Assembly: GCA_963712995.1 (NCBI GenBank)
Contig: CAVQKH010000001.1
Coordinates: 84,511 to 148,510 of the forward strand
Length of the DNA stretch: 64,000 bases
Origin: GCA-003244245 sp963712995
GTDB taxonomy: Bacteria; Actinomycetota; Actinomycetes; Mycobacteriales; Pseudonocardiaceae
Direction of reading: 5' to 3'
Part shown: piece after piece, positions 52,841 through 61,882 of the stretch
Layout of the letters: each line of letters starts with the position of its first letter
Position numbering within the stretch: position 1 is the stretch's first letter
Translations under genes and position numbers: made by a program
The notes under the pieces: generated by a model
Seen by the model: the letters and a program-made list of their open reading frames with translations, nothing else
Databases searched by the model: none
Told to the model about the DNA's origin: nothing

Positions 52841-55119
52841 CCGCCGTCGCGCTGGCACCGCTGCGCTTCACCGGGCGGTGGGTCCGGTGGATCACGGCCG
52901 CTCTGGTCGCGGTCCTGGGCGCGGTCGATGTGGTGAGCGCGGCGACCAGCCGGCCACCGCTGCGGGCCGGGCTGCTCGGGGTGGACTACGCGGTCGCCGC
53001 TCTCGTGGGCGCCCGGTACGTGCTGCTCGCCGCCGGTGTCGCGGCACTGCTGGTGGTGCGCGGCCTATTGCACGGCAAGCGGGCCGCCTGGTGGATGGCC
53101 CTGCTCGCCGCCGCCGCCTCGCTGCCCGGCCACCATGTCAAGCAGCAGGATCTGCTCGGCGGCGCGGCCGCTCTCGTAGCGGTGGCCGCCCTGCTGGCCA
53201 CCCGTCGTGTGTTCATGGCCCGGTCTGACCCGGCGCTGACCCGCCGGGGTAGCGCGGTGCTGGTTGGCGGGCTGGCGGCCGTGTTCGCCTACGCGGCCAT
53301 CGGCTTGTACTGGCTCGACGCGCAGTTTCGGCACCCGAGCACCGTGTGGTCGTCGCTGCGCAACGCCGGCCAGCTGCTATTCCTACTGCCCGTCGATCTG
53401 GAGCCGGTGACCCGCCACGGCCAGTGGTTCGTCGAATCGGTGCGTGCCGCAGCGCTGTCCGTCGCGATCGTCGGGCTGGTCTGGCTGGTGGCGACTGTGG
53501 TCGGGCGGCCCGGTCAGGGCCAGGACCGGATTCGGGTGGCCGATCTGCTTGACCGGTACGCCACTACCGGTCTGGCGCACTTCCATCTGCTCGAGGACAA
53601 GGCGTGGTTGTTCGCGCCCGACGGCGAGGCGTTCGTCGGTTACGCGGTGGTAGGTACCACCGCCGTCGCCCTAGGCGAGCCGATCGGCCGGGACGGCTCC
53701 ACCCGGGCGGCGGCCACCGCGTTCGTGGAGCTCTGCGCGCTCAACGGCTGGACACCGGTGTTTCACCAGGTAACCCCGGCTGGCCGGGGTGTCCTCGCCG
53801 GCATCGGTCTCAAGGCACTGAAGATCGGTGAGGAGGCGATCGTCGAGCTGCCGTCGTTCCGGCTCGAGGGCCGGGAACACAAGAGCCTGCGCTCGGCGCT
53901 GCGCCGCTGCGAGCGGGCCGGCTACCGGGTGGTCGACCTGCCGCACCCGGTGGACGAGGCGACGCTCGCTGAGCTGCGCACGGTCTCCGACGCCTGGCTC
54001 GCCGCCGGCGGACACCGCGAGCGCACGTTCACCCTCGGCCGCTTCGACCCGGAATACCTGCGCGGCACGCCGGTCGTCGTGGTCGTCGACGACACCGACC
54101 GTATCCAGGCCTTCGCCAACGTGCTGCCCACCTACCGCTCGCCGGACGCATCGTTCGACCTCATGCGCCGCCGCCCCGACGCGGTCAACGGGGTGATGGA
54201 TCAGCTGCTCGTGGCGCTCTTCGAGCGGTCCCGGGCCGCCGGCTACCGGGGGATGAATCTCGGGCTGGCGCCGCTGGCCGGCGCGGGCGACCAGCCAGGC
54301 CTGCCCGGACAGGTGATCAGGTTGCTCTACGAGCGCGGCGGCGCGGCGTTCAACTTCGCCGGACTGCGGGCGTACAAGGACAAGTGGCGTCCCCGATGGG
54401 AGCCTCGCTACCTGGTCTACCGCTTCGACACCGACCTGCCCAAGGCCGCCGCCGCGGTGGCCAGGGTCGGTGAGCTGCCCGATCCGCGCGGCCTCCGCGG
54501 TCGCGTCACCGCGCTGCTGCGCCGCTTCCCGGTGACCGGTGCGTTCGCCGCCCTGCAACTGTGGATCATGTCAGCGACCGCCCTCGACCCGCAGCTGCAC
54601 GCGAACCTGCTGCACCACTTCGGCATCGACTGGCACCAACTGGCCACCGGCCAACTCTGGCGGCTGGCCACCGCGCCGCTCCTGCAGGCCTCAGCCGGGT
54701 TCGTGTGGTCCAACCTGCTCCTGCTCGCGGTGGTGGTGCCGCTGGCGGAGTGGCGCCTGGGCAGCCGGATCACACCACTGGTCTTCTTCGGCGGTGACTG
54801 GCTGAGCACCATACCCGTCCTCCTCGGTCTGGGACTGGCCACCGCGGCGGGCAGCGCCCAGGCCGCGCATCTGGCCGCAACGCCGGACGTCGGCTCGTCC
54901 GCGGGCGGCTGGGCACTCGCCGCCGCCCTCGCCTGGAGCCTGCCGCCGGGGCGGTGGCGACGGTTGACCATCGGCGCGGTGCTGGGTGGGCTGGCGGTCG
55001 TCGCGGTTACCTATCACCGGCTCTTCGACGTGCAGCACCTGATCTCAGCCACGCTGGTCGTGGCCGCGCTGGCCGCACGCGCGGCGCTGACCAAGACTGT
55101 CTCCCTCATGCGGTGCTGA
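52837..55119 (+). CDS. Lysyl-phosphatidylglycerol synthase-like (DUF2156) protein with rhomboid-like tail
   Basis: A 760-residue protein in three parts. Residues 1-225 carry about six membrane segments. Residues 240-540 are the cytosolic DUF2156/GNAT-like catalytic region: HFHLLEDKAWLFAPDGEAFV, FHQVTPAGRGVLAGIGLKAL, REHKSLRSALRRCERAGYRV, GLAPLAGAGDQPGLPGQVIR and FNFAGLRAYKDKWRPRWEPR. Residues 555-755 are a membrane tail with a rhomboid-like layout (TGQLWRLATAPLLQASAGFV) but no GxSG. It would transfer an amino acid to a lipid and work with the upstream flippase half. Confidence 0.85.
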   Translation: MTAVALAPLRFTGRWVRWITAALVAVLGAVDVVSAATSRPPLRAGLLGVDYAVAALVGARYVLLAAGVAALLVVRGLLHGKRAAWWMALLAAAASLPGHHVKQQDLLGGAAALVAVAALLATRRVFMARSDPALTRRGSAVLVGGLAAVFAYAAIGLYWLDAQFRHPSTVWSSLRNAGQLLFLLPVDLEPVTRHGQWFVESVRAAALSVAIVGLVWLVATVVGRPGQGQDRIRVADLLDRYATTGLAHFHLLEDKAWLFAPDGEAFVGYAVVGTTAVALGEPIGRDGSTRAAATAFVELCALNGWTPVFHQVTPAGRGVLAGIGLKALKIGEEAIVELPSFRLEGREHKSLRSALRRCERAGYRVVDLPHPVDEATLAELRTVSDAWLAAGGHRERTFTLGRFDPEYLRGTPVVVVVDDTDRIQAFANVLPTYRSPDASFDLMRRRPDAVNGVMDQLLVALFERSRAAGYRGMNLGLAPLAGAGDQPGLPGQVIRLLYERGGAAFNFAGLRAYKDKWRPRWEPRYLVYRFDTDLPKAAAAVARVGELPDPRGLRGRVTALLRRFPVTGAFAALQLWIMSATALDPQLHANLLHHFGIDWHQLATGQLWRLATAPLLQASAGFVWSNLLLLAVVVPLAEWRLGSRITPLVFFGGDWLSTIPVLLGLGLATAAGSAQAAHLAATPDVGSSAGGWALAAALAWSLPPGRWRRLTIGAVLGGLAVVAVTYHRLFDVQHLISATLVVAALAARAALTKTVSLMRC

Positions 55120-55582
55120 TCCGAGGGCGGATGCGTCGGACGATGAGGTGGTCAAGCCCCAGCCGACCAGAGCCCGACACGGCGAGCAGCATGCTCAGCA
55201 GTCCGAGTGCGATGACCAGCTCGGGGCCGGTGTGGTCGAGTGCGTAGAGGCCACCGGTGTGCACGAGGATCCAGGCGCCCACCATGTTCAGCGCCATCAG
55301 AACGCCGACGGGAAGGACCGCCAAGCCGAGGATCATCGCTGCACCGCCGACGAACTCGAACAGCACGTTCACCGGCCCCGTGACCGCCGCCAGCGGGACG
55401 CCGGACTTCTCGAACAGCGCCCCGACCCCCGCGACGCTGCCACCTGCGAAGTCGTACTCGAGCTTGGCGTGCGCCACCATCAGCACCCCCAGCCCGATTC
55501 GCGCCAGCAGCAGCACAAGGTCACGAGCAACGGAGACGACCGCGGTGCGGTTGCCGACGTCAGATGTCTCTGTGGGGCTCAT
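55106..55582 (-). CDS. DoxX family membrane protein
   Basis: A 158-residue four-segment membrane protein: RDLVLLLARIGLGVLMVAHA, then GVPLAAVTGPVNVLFEFVGG, AAMILGLAVLPVGVLMALNM and PELVIALGLLSMLLAVSGSG. These are the DoxX/DoxD pattern, linked to thiol and redox reactions at the membrane in some bacteria. ATG at 55582 follows AAAGGAC. Its 3' end overlaps the LPG-synthase gene by 14 bases, tail to tail. Confidence 0.85.
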   Translation of the reverse strand: MSPTETSDVGNRTAVVSVARDLVLLLARIGLGVLMVAHAKLEYDFAGGSVAGVGALFEKSGVPLAAVTGPVNVLFEFVGGAAMILGLAVLPVGVLMALNMVGAWILVHTGGLYALDHTGPELVIALGLLSMLLAVSGSGRLGLDHLIVRRIRPRISTA

Positions 55583-55817
55583 GGCGATGGTGTCCTTTCC
55601 TCGATGAGCCGATAGCCACGACGACGCCAAGATGCCGCCGCTGTTCACGATGACTCCGGCGGCGCAAGCAACTCATCGCGGCGGCCGGTCCGGCCAGCGT
55701 CAGCACCGGACCGAGTCCGGAGCCGGGTCGGACATGTCGACATCACCGGCCAGTCCAGGCATGTGACGGACTGATGGGCCGACGACGCCTGAGCATCAAC
55801 TGGCGACTGGTCCCACA

Positions 55818-56117
55818 GTGACCTTGCTCGCCTCGGCCGGCGACCTGACCGAGGTCGAGGGTCGGGTGCTGCTCCGGGTGGCCCTCGGTCCTGCCGGGCA
55901 CGACGCCTGGACCGGTCTCGCGACGGCGGCCCTGTGGTGGGCGCACTCCCAGCGATGGAGACCACGCGGGCTGGCCGCAGTCGCCGGGCCTTTCCTGGCC
56001 GTCGTGGTTCCGCGCACTCCGTGGGATGCTACCCATGTCCGGTTCGGCTACCTGCTTATCGGGGTGTTCAGTGTCGCTGCGCTACTTGGCCTGTTCCACT
56101 GCGCCGTGCTGAGGTAG
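55818..56117 (+). CDS. Small membrane protein, unknown
   Basis: A 99-residue protein from a GTG. A polar N-terminus (LTEVEGRVLLRVALGPAGHD) is followed by ATAALWWAHSQRW, a short hydrophobic stretch GLAAVAGPFLAVVV and a clear membrane segment at the end (FGYLLIGVFSVAALLGLFHC). It ends two bases before the Nei-type glycosylase and is probably cotranscribed. No family is certain. Confidence 0.5.
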   Translation: MTLLASAGDLTEVEGRVLLRVALGPAGHDAWTGLATAALWWAHSQRWRPRGLAAVAGPFLAVVVPRTPWDATHVRFGYLLIGVFSVAALLGLFHCAVLR

Positions 56118-56119
56118 CC

Positions 56120-56923
56120 GTGCCGGAAGGGGACACGGTGTACCTGGCGGCGAAGCGCCTGGCAGCGGCGCTGAGCGGGAAGCGCCTCACGCAGGGGGAA
56201 CTGCGCCATCCACGGCTTGCCGAGCACGACCTCTCCGGGCTCACCGTGCAGGGTGTGCACAGCGTCGGCAAACACCTGTTCACCCGCTTCGATGACGGGC
56301 GGAGCCTGCACACGCATTTCCGGATGGACGGCTCCTGGCACCTGTACCGACCTGACCAGCGTTGGCGACGACCACACCACCAAGCCCGTGCCATCTTCAG
56401 TACACCGGAACGAGTAGCCGTGGGTTTCTGCCTGCACGACATGGCGCTGGTGCTCATCGACGACGAGCATCACCTGGTGGGACACCTGGGTCCCGACCTG
56501 CTCAGCCCGCACTGGACCGATGACACTGCCGCCACCGCGGCGCAACGACTCCGTGCGCAGCCCGACCTTGAGCTGGGCCTCGCCCTACTCGATCAGCGGA
56601 TCATGGCAGGTATCGGGAATCTATACAAGACGGAGATGTGCTTCCTGCTGGGCATCTCTCCGTGGGCTCTGGTCCGAGGCGTCGATCCGGGTGTGGTGGT
56701 GGCTCTGGGGCGGCGGCTGCTGCTGGCTAATGCGGAGCGACCGGAGCAGTCCACCACCGGAGATTTGGCTCGGGGGCGACAGCACTGGGTGTTTGAGCGG
56801 GGTGGGCAACCGTGCCGCCGCTGCGGGCAACGAGTGATCCGGGCGGTGCAAGGGGAGGGGGTTTACGCCAGGCACGCCTATTACTGCCCGTGCTGCCAGC
56901 CAGGCCCCCATCCAGTGCGGTAG
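56120..56923 (+). CDS. nei: Endonuclease VIII-like DNA glycosylase (Nei2 type)
   Basis: A 267-residue Fpg/Nei enzyme for oxidised pyrimidines. GTG start gives (M)PEGDTVYLAAKRLAAAL, where Pro2 and Glu3 are the catalytic pair. It has VGKHLFTRFDDGRSLHTHFR, then LLDQRIMAGIGNLYKTEMCF (the H2TH helix region) and a C-terminal zinc finger CRRCGQRVIRAVQGEG to YYCPCC. Length and order match actinobacterial Nei2. Confidence 0.93.
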   Translation: MPEGDTVYLAAKRLAAALSGKRLTQGELRHPRLAEHDLSGLTVQGVHSVGKHLFTRFDDGRSLHTHFRMDGSWHLYRPDQRWRRPHHQARAIFSTPERVAVGFCLHDMALVLIDDEHHLVGHLGPDLLSPHWTDDTAATAAQRLRAQPDLELGLALLDQRIMAGIGNLYKTEMCFLLGISPWALVRGVDPGVVVALGRRLLLANAERPEQSTTGDLARGRQHWVFERGGQPCRRCGQRVIRAVQGEGVYARHAYYCPCCQPGPHPVR

Positions 56924-56996
56924 TTCAGGTATTCCGCGCAGACTCTGCGGCTGTGGACCGGAGGGCACTGTTGCGTTGACTGGAGTGCAAACAGAC

Positions 56997-57104
56997 CTTT
57001 CTCGGAGATCAGCACATCGATGACCTGCCCGTACTGGTCGATCGCCCGATACAGGTAGACCCACCGTCCGGTGATCTTGATGTAGGTTTCGTCGACGCCT
57101 CACG
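56997..57104 (-). mobile_element. IS6-family transposase fragment
   Basis: The minus strand encodes VDETYIKITGRWVYLYRAID followed by QYGQVIDVLISEKGL. This is the first catalytic block of IS6/IS26-type DDE transposases (DETYIKVxGxWxYLYRAID). About 36 codons remain, with no terminal repeats visible. The following 180 bases (57105-57285) contain no gene. Confidence 0.75.
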
Positions 57105-57285
57105 GGAAGGTTAGCGCCTCCTGCGCCGCCACTGCCGGGCTGTAATCATGATCCAATCCCGGAGAAACCAACACCAGCACAACACCGCAACACACAGCAG
57201 AACTCGCTTTGCGACCCGCACAGCAACCCCCTGCCAGCGATCTACCACCCATACACAGCATTGAGTACCAGGACAGTGAAAGTCT

Positions 57286-57470
57286 ATGGGATTCCTCGAC
57301 TATGACGTCAAGATCCGCAAGATCATCTGTTCGACCAACGCGATCGAGTCACTCAACGCCCACTACCGACGCGCCGTGCGAGCCAGAGGACACTTCCCGG
57401 CCGAACAAGCTGCGCTCAAGTGCCTCTACCTCGTCGCCCGCTCGCTGGACCGACCGGACACGGCGAGGCA
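57286..57470 (+). mobile_element. IS256-family transposase C-terminal fragment
   Basis: IRKIICSTNAIESLNAHYRR then AVRARGHFPAEQAALKCLYL and VARSLD are the conserved C-terminal end of IS256-type transposases (TTNxIESxNxxxRR). The rest of the gene and the inverted repeats are missing. From 57471 to 57833 I see only decayed frames, one of which (VYDHRDHLRKTVLRTSRKEV) may be another transposase end. Confidence 0.75.
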
Positions 57471-57833
57471 CGCCGGCTCGCCCGATGCGTCTATGACCAC
57501 CGCGACCATTTGCGCAAGACTGTCCTCCGCACCAGCCGCAAGGAGGTCCACCGCCACAAAGCCTACGGTCACACCACAAACCGCCAAACCGGCTAGGCAC
57601 CGTTACCCATCACCCGAAGCCACACGGCCCCATCACGTGGAACCAGACACGCGCATGTGTGGTCGCACGAGCGCATGCGTGATCACAATCGCTCACGACG
57701 ACAAGCGTGCCGATATCACACGAAGGACCGTCTGTCCCACCGGCGATCGGGACGGGCAGCCTAGGTCACTCAGTTAGCCACTCGGAGATCAGTCAAGCCC
57801 CCTCCAGACCACAGTGGACGGGACCTGACCAGC

Positions 57834-57876
57834 GAGCCGCCTCGGTGAATCGAACCCCGGACCTGCTCATTACGAG
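57834..57876. repeat. Copy of tRNA-Thr 3' half (putative att site)
   Basis: These 43 bases match 59138-59180, the 3' half of tRNA-Thr from anticodon loop to 3' end, with one mismatch. They are in the same orientation, and the 5' half is absent. Such a partial duplicate is the usual footprint of a tRNA-targeting integrative element, so 57877-59137 is the putative element remnant. Confidence 0.8.
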
Positions 57877-58042
57877 GCCACACCATGCCTTTTACGGCCT
57901 CTACCCGCGACAACAATTGCCGCTCTCAGACATTTGGGTGCAACAGCGGCACCATTAGACCCGAGCTCGCACCACGTTTGATCCCACGGCGGTCTGGCCG
58001 CACCAGGCCAGGCTCGACGACGGGTCGCCGTAGGCTCTGCGG

Positions 58043-58641
58043 ATGCTGCAGGGCGTCCCATCCTCCACACCGCCGATGGCCTTCGCAGACGAGTCATTCC
58101 GGGAAGCCCAAGCGAGGGCTTCTACGTGCTCGCTGCGGCGGTCCTCGAGGTCCAAGCCCAGCAACCGACCCGGGAACTCATGCGACGCCTGCTCGGATCG
58201 CGGCGGGCGACAAAGCTGCACTGGCACGAAATGGATCGGCTTCAACAGAAGGATGCCGCCCACCGCGTCGCGGGTATCGAGGGCTTCCACGTCGTTGCCG
58301 TCGGTACCCCGGTGCCCCGCCGTCGCCAGGAACGAGCACGGGCAGCATGCCTGACGGCGCTTGTCGGTGAGCTACATGGATTCGGGGTGCACCACCTTCT
58401 CATCGAAGCCCGAGCCCCCCACCTCAACCATCGAGCCGTCGCGACAGTCCAGGGAGCCCGCTTTGCATTGCCAAAAGGCAGTCGCTTCCGCGTCGACCAC
58501 ATACCCGGATCCGCCGAGCCACTGCTGTGGGTCGCCGATGTGGTCGCCGGCGTCGTCCGGGCCGGCCGCCAAGGCAGTCCGGTCGGGCTTGAGCTGCTGG
58601 GCGAGCGCGTACACGTTCTGGAAGTAACCACCAGTTGCTAG
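58043..58641 (+). pseudogene. DUF3800-like protein, frameshifted
   Basis: The gene starts MLQGVPSSTPPMAFADESFR (ATG 58043 or 58076). FADESF is the acidic start seen in DUF3800-type, RNase-H-like proteins. Near 58112 one base seems lost. The next frame continues GFYVLAAAVLEVQA, then KLHWHEMDRLQQKDAAHRVA, GFGVHHLLIEARAPHLNHRA and HIPGSAEPLLWVADVVAG, which ends with a conserved Asp. Rejoined length is about 199 residues. It is the only gene in the small tRNA-flanked element. The function is unknown. Confidence 0.65.
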
Positions 58642-59101
58642 GCCCAGACATGCGTAAGGCCAGGCTCCCGGTCTGCCCCAGGTCACCTGGCCTCGCGGCT
58701 CGCCCGACACCCACGGTGCCCGGCTGCCATTAATGATACCCACTTAACCGGCCGAGGTCATCCACGCCCGCCGCCCAGTCTTCTGTGACCGTCGCGCCCA
58801 CGCCGCCGCACGCCCATCGTCCTCAGCATCGCCATGCTGACCACCTCACGATCACCATCTACCGGCGGTATTCGCAAGCCATCCGAGTCGAGTGCTGAGA
58901 CCTTTCTAAGCGAGAGTAACCGATCTCGCACCACGATTGATTCCATGGAATGACACACAGGCGACAAGGCAAGCGGCGATGCACGACACCTGCCAACCGC
59001 ACCACACGACATCACTGCCTACCGACGGTCACTCTATCAAGATCACAAGTGGCGTAAATCCCACCACCAGGGAAGGAACGAGGCTGGTGAGCGCACAACA
59101 G
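58642..59101. other. No gene recognised
   Basis: These 460 bases between the DUF3800-like gene and the tRNA-Thr terminator are comparatively AT-rich. An 85-codon minus-strand frame (58758-59015) has no recognisable features and no ribosome site. No integrase or excisionase is visible. Confidence 0.5.
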
Positions 59102-59133
59102 GCTCTGATCTGAGCTATCGCTCAGATCAGAGC
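59102..59133. terminator. Terminator hairpin downstream of tRNA-Thr
   Basis: GCTCTGATCTGAG (59102-59114) pairs perfectly with CTCAGATCAGAGC (59121-59133) around a six-base loop. It lies five bases from the tRNA 3' end on the minus strand. There is no T-run, in keeping with many high-GC terminators. Confidence 0.8.
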
Positions 59134-59138
59134 TGTGG

Positions 59139-59212
59139 AGCCGCCTCGGGGAATCGAACCCCGGACCTGCTCATTACGAGTGAGCCGCTCTGGCCGACTG
59201 AGCTAAGGCGGC
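59139..59212 (-). tRNA. tRNA-Thr (anticodon CGT)
   Basis: The 74-base sequence folds as a standard tRNA. The acceptor stem is GCCGCCT / AGGCGGC with a discriminator T. The D arm has AGCTCAGTCGGCCAGAGC, the anticodon stem GCTCA / TGAGC encloses the loop CTCGTAA (anticodon CGT), and the T arm has GGGGTTCGATTCCCC. CCA is not encoded. The 3' half is the apparent integration target discussed above. Confidence 0.95.
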
Positions 59213-59271
59213 GGCGCTGCCCGGCAGCGACGACCAGTGTAACGGCGGCGTCGGCACCAGCGCGGCGCGGC

Positions 59272-60453
59272 CTAGGTGCTGTGCAACGCGCTGGTCAGGG
59301 CTTCGATGGCGATCCGGGGTTTGACGTTGAGCTCCAGCGCCTCACGGCAGGCGAGCACCGCCTCGAGCCGGCGAAGCAACGCCTCCGGCGGCAACGCAGC
59401 TGCCATCGTGGTGATGTCGGTGGCGCGGTCGGGGTGCGTCAGGGGCACGCCAGCGCCCCAAGCCGTGACGAGGGTGTCGCGGTAGAAACCGGCCAGGTCG
59501 ACCAGAGCGCGATCGAGCGCGTCGCGCTGGGTACGGGTGGCCCGGGACTTCTGGCGGCGTTCCAGCTCCCGCAGCGCACCCTTCGCGCCGCGCGCCGCCG
59601 TAGCGGCACCCTTCCCGGTCCCACCAGCCCCCAGAGCCGTCTCCAGCTCCGAAGTCTCGGCGGCATTGCGCGCCACGGTCAAGCCGCTGGCCTCGGACTC
59701 GGCGGCTCCGACCAGCTCATCAGCCAGCTCGAACACCTCAGCCAGCGAGCGCAACGCGGTCGGCACCCGCAGCACCGCTTCCCGGCGGGCCCGAGCCTCG
59801 GGATCGGTGGCCAATCTGCGGGCCCGGCCGACGTGGCCGCCGCACACCGAGGCCGCCCAGCGCGCCGCAGCAGCGTCCACCCCGTCCCGAGTCACCAGCA
59901 CGTCAGCGACCGCCGCCGCAGAGGGGGTCCGCAGCCCCACCGGCCGGCACCGGGAGCGCAAGGTCACCGCGATGTCCTCAGGGTGGTCCGAGGGCGCGCA
60001 GAGCAGGAATACGGTGCGTGGTGGGGGCTCCTCCACGGCCTTGAGCAGGGCGTTGGCCGCACCCTCGGTGAGCCGGTCGGCGTCCTCGATCAGCAACACC
60101 TGCCAACGACCGGAGGAAGGCCGCCGGGACGCGCCGGCGACCAGCGAACGCATCTCCGCCACCGAGATGGACAGACCCTCTGGAACGACTTGACGCACGT
60201 CCGGGTGATTGCCGGCCAGCGTGGCCCGGCAGCCCTGGCAGGCGCCGCACCCCGGCCCGGCATCGACATCGGTGCACTGCAGCGCGGCGGCGAAGGCCCG
60301 TGCTGCAACCGAACGCCCACTACCCGGAGGGCCGGTGAACAACCAGGCGTGAGTCATCGAACCGGCCGCCCCGGCACTGGACGCCGAACGGGCGGCCTCG
60401 ACGAGGATGGCCACCGCCGGGTCCTGCCCGACCAGCTCGGCCCACACGCTCAC
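59272..60453 (-). CDS. holB: DNA polymerase III subunit delta'
   Basis: A 393-residue clamp-loader subunit. Zinc-binding CGACQGC follows the P-loop-like GPPGSGRSVAARAFAAALQC; the Lys of Walker A is replaced (GSGRS), as in delta', which does not hydrolyse ATP. VLLIEDADRLTEGAANALLK and VEEPPPRTVFLLCAPSDHPE (VEEPP motif), then TLRSRCRPVGL (SRC motif) are diagnostic. Delta' helps load the sliding clamp. Start overlaps the MFS stop by four bases. Confidence 0.93.
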   Translation of the reverse strand: MSVWAELVGQDPAVAILVEAARSASSAGAAGSMTHAWLFTGPPGSGRSVAARAFAAALQCTDVDAGPGCGACQGCRATLAGNHPDVRQVVPEGLSISVAEMRSLVAGASRRPSSGRWQVLLIEDADRLTEGAANALLKAVEEPPPRTVFLLCAPSDHPEDIAVTLRSRCRPVGLRTPSAAAVADVLVTRDGVDAAAARWAASVCGGHVGRARRLATDPEARARREAVLRVPTALRSLAEVFELADELVGAAESEASGLTVARNAAETSELETALGAGGTGKGAATAARGAKGALRELERRQKSRATRTQRDALDRALVDLAGFYRDTLVTAWGAGVPLTHPDRATDITTMAAALPPEALLRRLEAVLACREALELNVKPRIAIEALTSALHST

Positions 60454-61865
60454 CCTCGACCCCCCGGCGGCGCAGCAGGTGAACGCCGGCTCAGCGCCAC
60501 CCGCAGGTCACCGAGCAGTGACCCGTCGAGCCGGTCGTCCATCTGGCGGTGCGCGACCACCCCGACCAGGGCGGCCAGCAGCCCGGCGCACAGCAGCACC
60601 GGGCGGGTGCCATCAACGGTCACCTGCTGCTCGTTGAACAGCGTCACCGTGCGCTGCTGGACCAGCCCGACGGCGAAGGGGACCAGGGCCATCGAGGCGA
60701 GCAGATCGAGCCGGACCAGTGACTGGACGAACGCGATGGTGCGGCCCCGCATCTCGTCGGCGACCTGCGCGCCGATGATGGTCAGACCGGTCAGGAACGC
60801 CACCCCCGCCGCAGCGCCGACCAGGATGACGGCGGCCAGCGCGGCGATCAGATGCGGCGCCAGCGCCACGGTGACCAGCGCCAGCCCGGCTGCCACGATG
60901 GCGAGCCCGAACAGTCCGCGGTGCCGGATCCGCCGGGCCGCCGACGGTGCGAGCGTCATGCCCACGCCGAGACCGACAAACAGCGACGCGAACAGCAGCC
61001 CGTAGGCGGCGTCGCCACCGCCCAGGCTGGTGGAGTAGAGCTTGGCGCAGGCGATGACGGCCCCACCCGCGGCGAAGGCGCCGAGGATCCCGATGACCAG
61101 GCCACGGACCAGCGGCGTACCACGGACGAACACCACCCCCTCGCGCAACATCGTCAGCAGGCCGGGTTGGGCGTCCCGCCGGGTCAGCGCCCGGCCGGAG
61201 ATCTCCGGGATCCGGGTGCCGACCACCAGCGCGCACAAGGCGTAGGCGACGCCGTTGATGCTCAACGCCAGGTAGGCAGGCCCGGCCACACCGGGGAGCA
61301 CCGGGCCGAGCTTGGACAGCGCGCTGAACACCCCGGAGGCGACCAGCACCGCCAACCCGTACGTCATGATCAGGGAAAGCTGGTTGGCGGTCTCCACCTG
61401 GTCGGGACGGCGCAACAGGTTGGGGATCGAGGCGTCCTTGGCGGGAATCCAGAACAGCGCGCACACCTCGATGAGAAAAGTCGCCGCGAACAGCCACGCC
61501 AGCTCGCCGACCAGCGGGATGGACAGGAACAGCCCGGCGCGCAACACGTCGCAGACCACCATCACGTGCCGGCGGTCCAGCTTGTCCGCCAGCGCCCCGG
61601 CCAGCGGGCCGAGCAGCATCGCGGGCAGCAACTTGGTGGCGACCACCCCCCCGAGCGCGAAGCTCTGCGCCTGGTAGCCGCTGGTCAGGTGGGTGGCCAA
61701 GGCGGAGAGCGCCAGCAGTGACTGCCATTCCGCGACCGCGGTGATCGCCGTGACGCCCCAGAGTCTGCGGAACGCCGGAATAGCCAGCACCCCCCGTACC
61801 CGGTGCACGGTGGACCCAGCCAGATCGTGCTCAGCTGGGCGGTCCATGTGGCTCCACGGGTTCAC
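60450..61865 (-). CDS. MFS transporter (exporter type)
   Basis: A 471-residue membrane protein with 10-12 segments. It has LGPLAGALADKLDRRHVMVV (loop signature), DASIPNLLRRPDQVETANQL and ALVVGTRIPEISG, similar to the enterobactin-exporter/macrolide-efflux MFS_3 group often encoded beside holB in actinobacteria. The start at GTG 61865 is uncertain; ATG at 61847 (MDRPAEHDLAG) is as good. The substrate is unknown. Confidence 0.85.
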   Translation of the reverse strand: MNPWSHMDRPAEHDLAGSTVHRVRGVLAIPAFRRLWGVTAITAVAEWQSLLALSALATHLTSGYQAQSFALGGVVATKLLPAMLLGPLAGALADKLDRRHVMVVCDVLRAGLFLSIPLVGELAWLFAATFLIEVCALFWIPAKDASIPNLLRRPDQVETANQLSLIMTYGLAVLVASGVFSALSKLGPVLPGVAGPAYLALSINGVAYALCALVVGTRIPEISGRALTRRDAQPGLLTMLREGVVFVRGTPLVRGLVIGILGAFAAGGAVIACAKLYSTSLGGGDAAYGLLFASLFVGLGVGMTLAPSAARRIRHRGLFGLAIVAAGLALVTVALAPHLIAALAAVILVGAAAGVAFLTGLTIIGAQVADEMRGRTIAFVQSLVRLDLLASMALVPFAVGLVQQRTVTLFNEQQVTVDGTRPVLLCAGLLAALVGVVAHRQMDDRLDGSLLGDLRVALSRRSPAAPPGGRG

Positions 61866-61882
61866 GGTGACACTCTGGGCGT

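Noticed and set aside
57834..57876. Second tRNA-Thr gene
   Set aside because: Only the 3' half is present; the acceptor 5' strand, D arm and half of the anticodon stem are missing.
58758..59015. 85-codon minus-strand frame
   Set aside because: It has no ribosome site or motif, and its composition is unlike the neighbouring genes.
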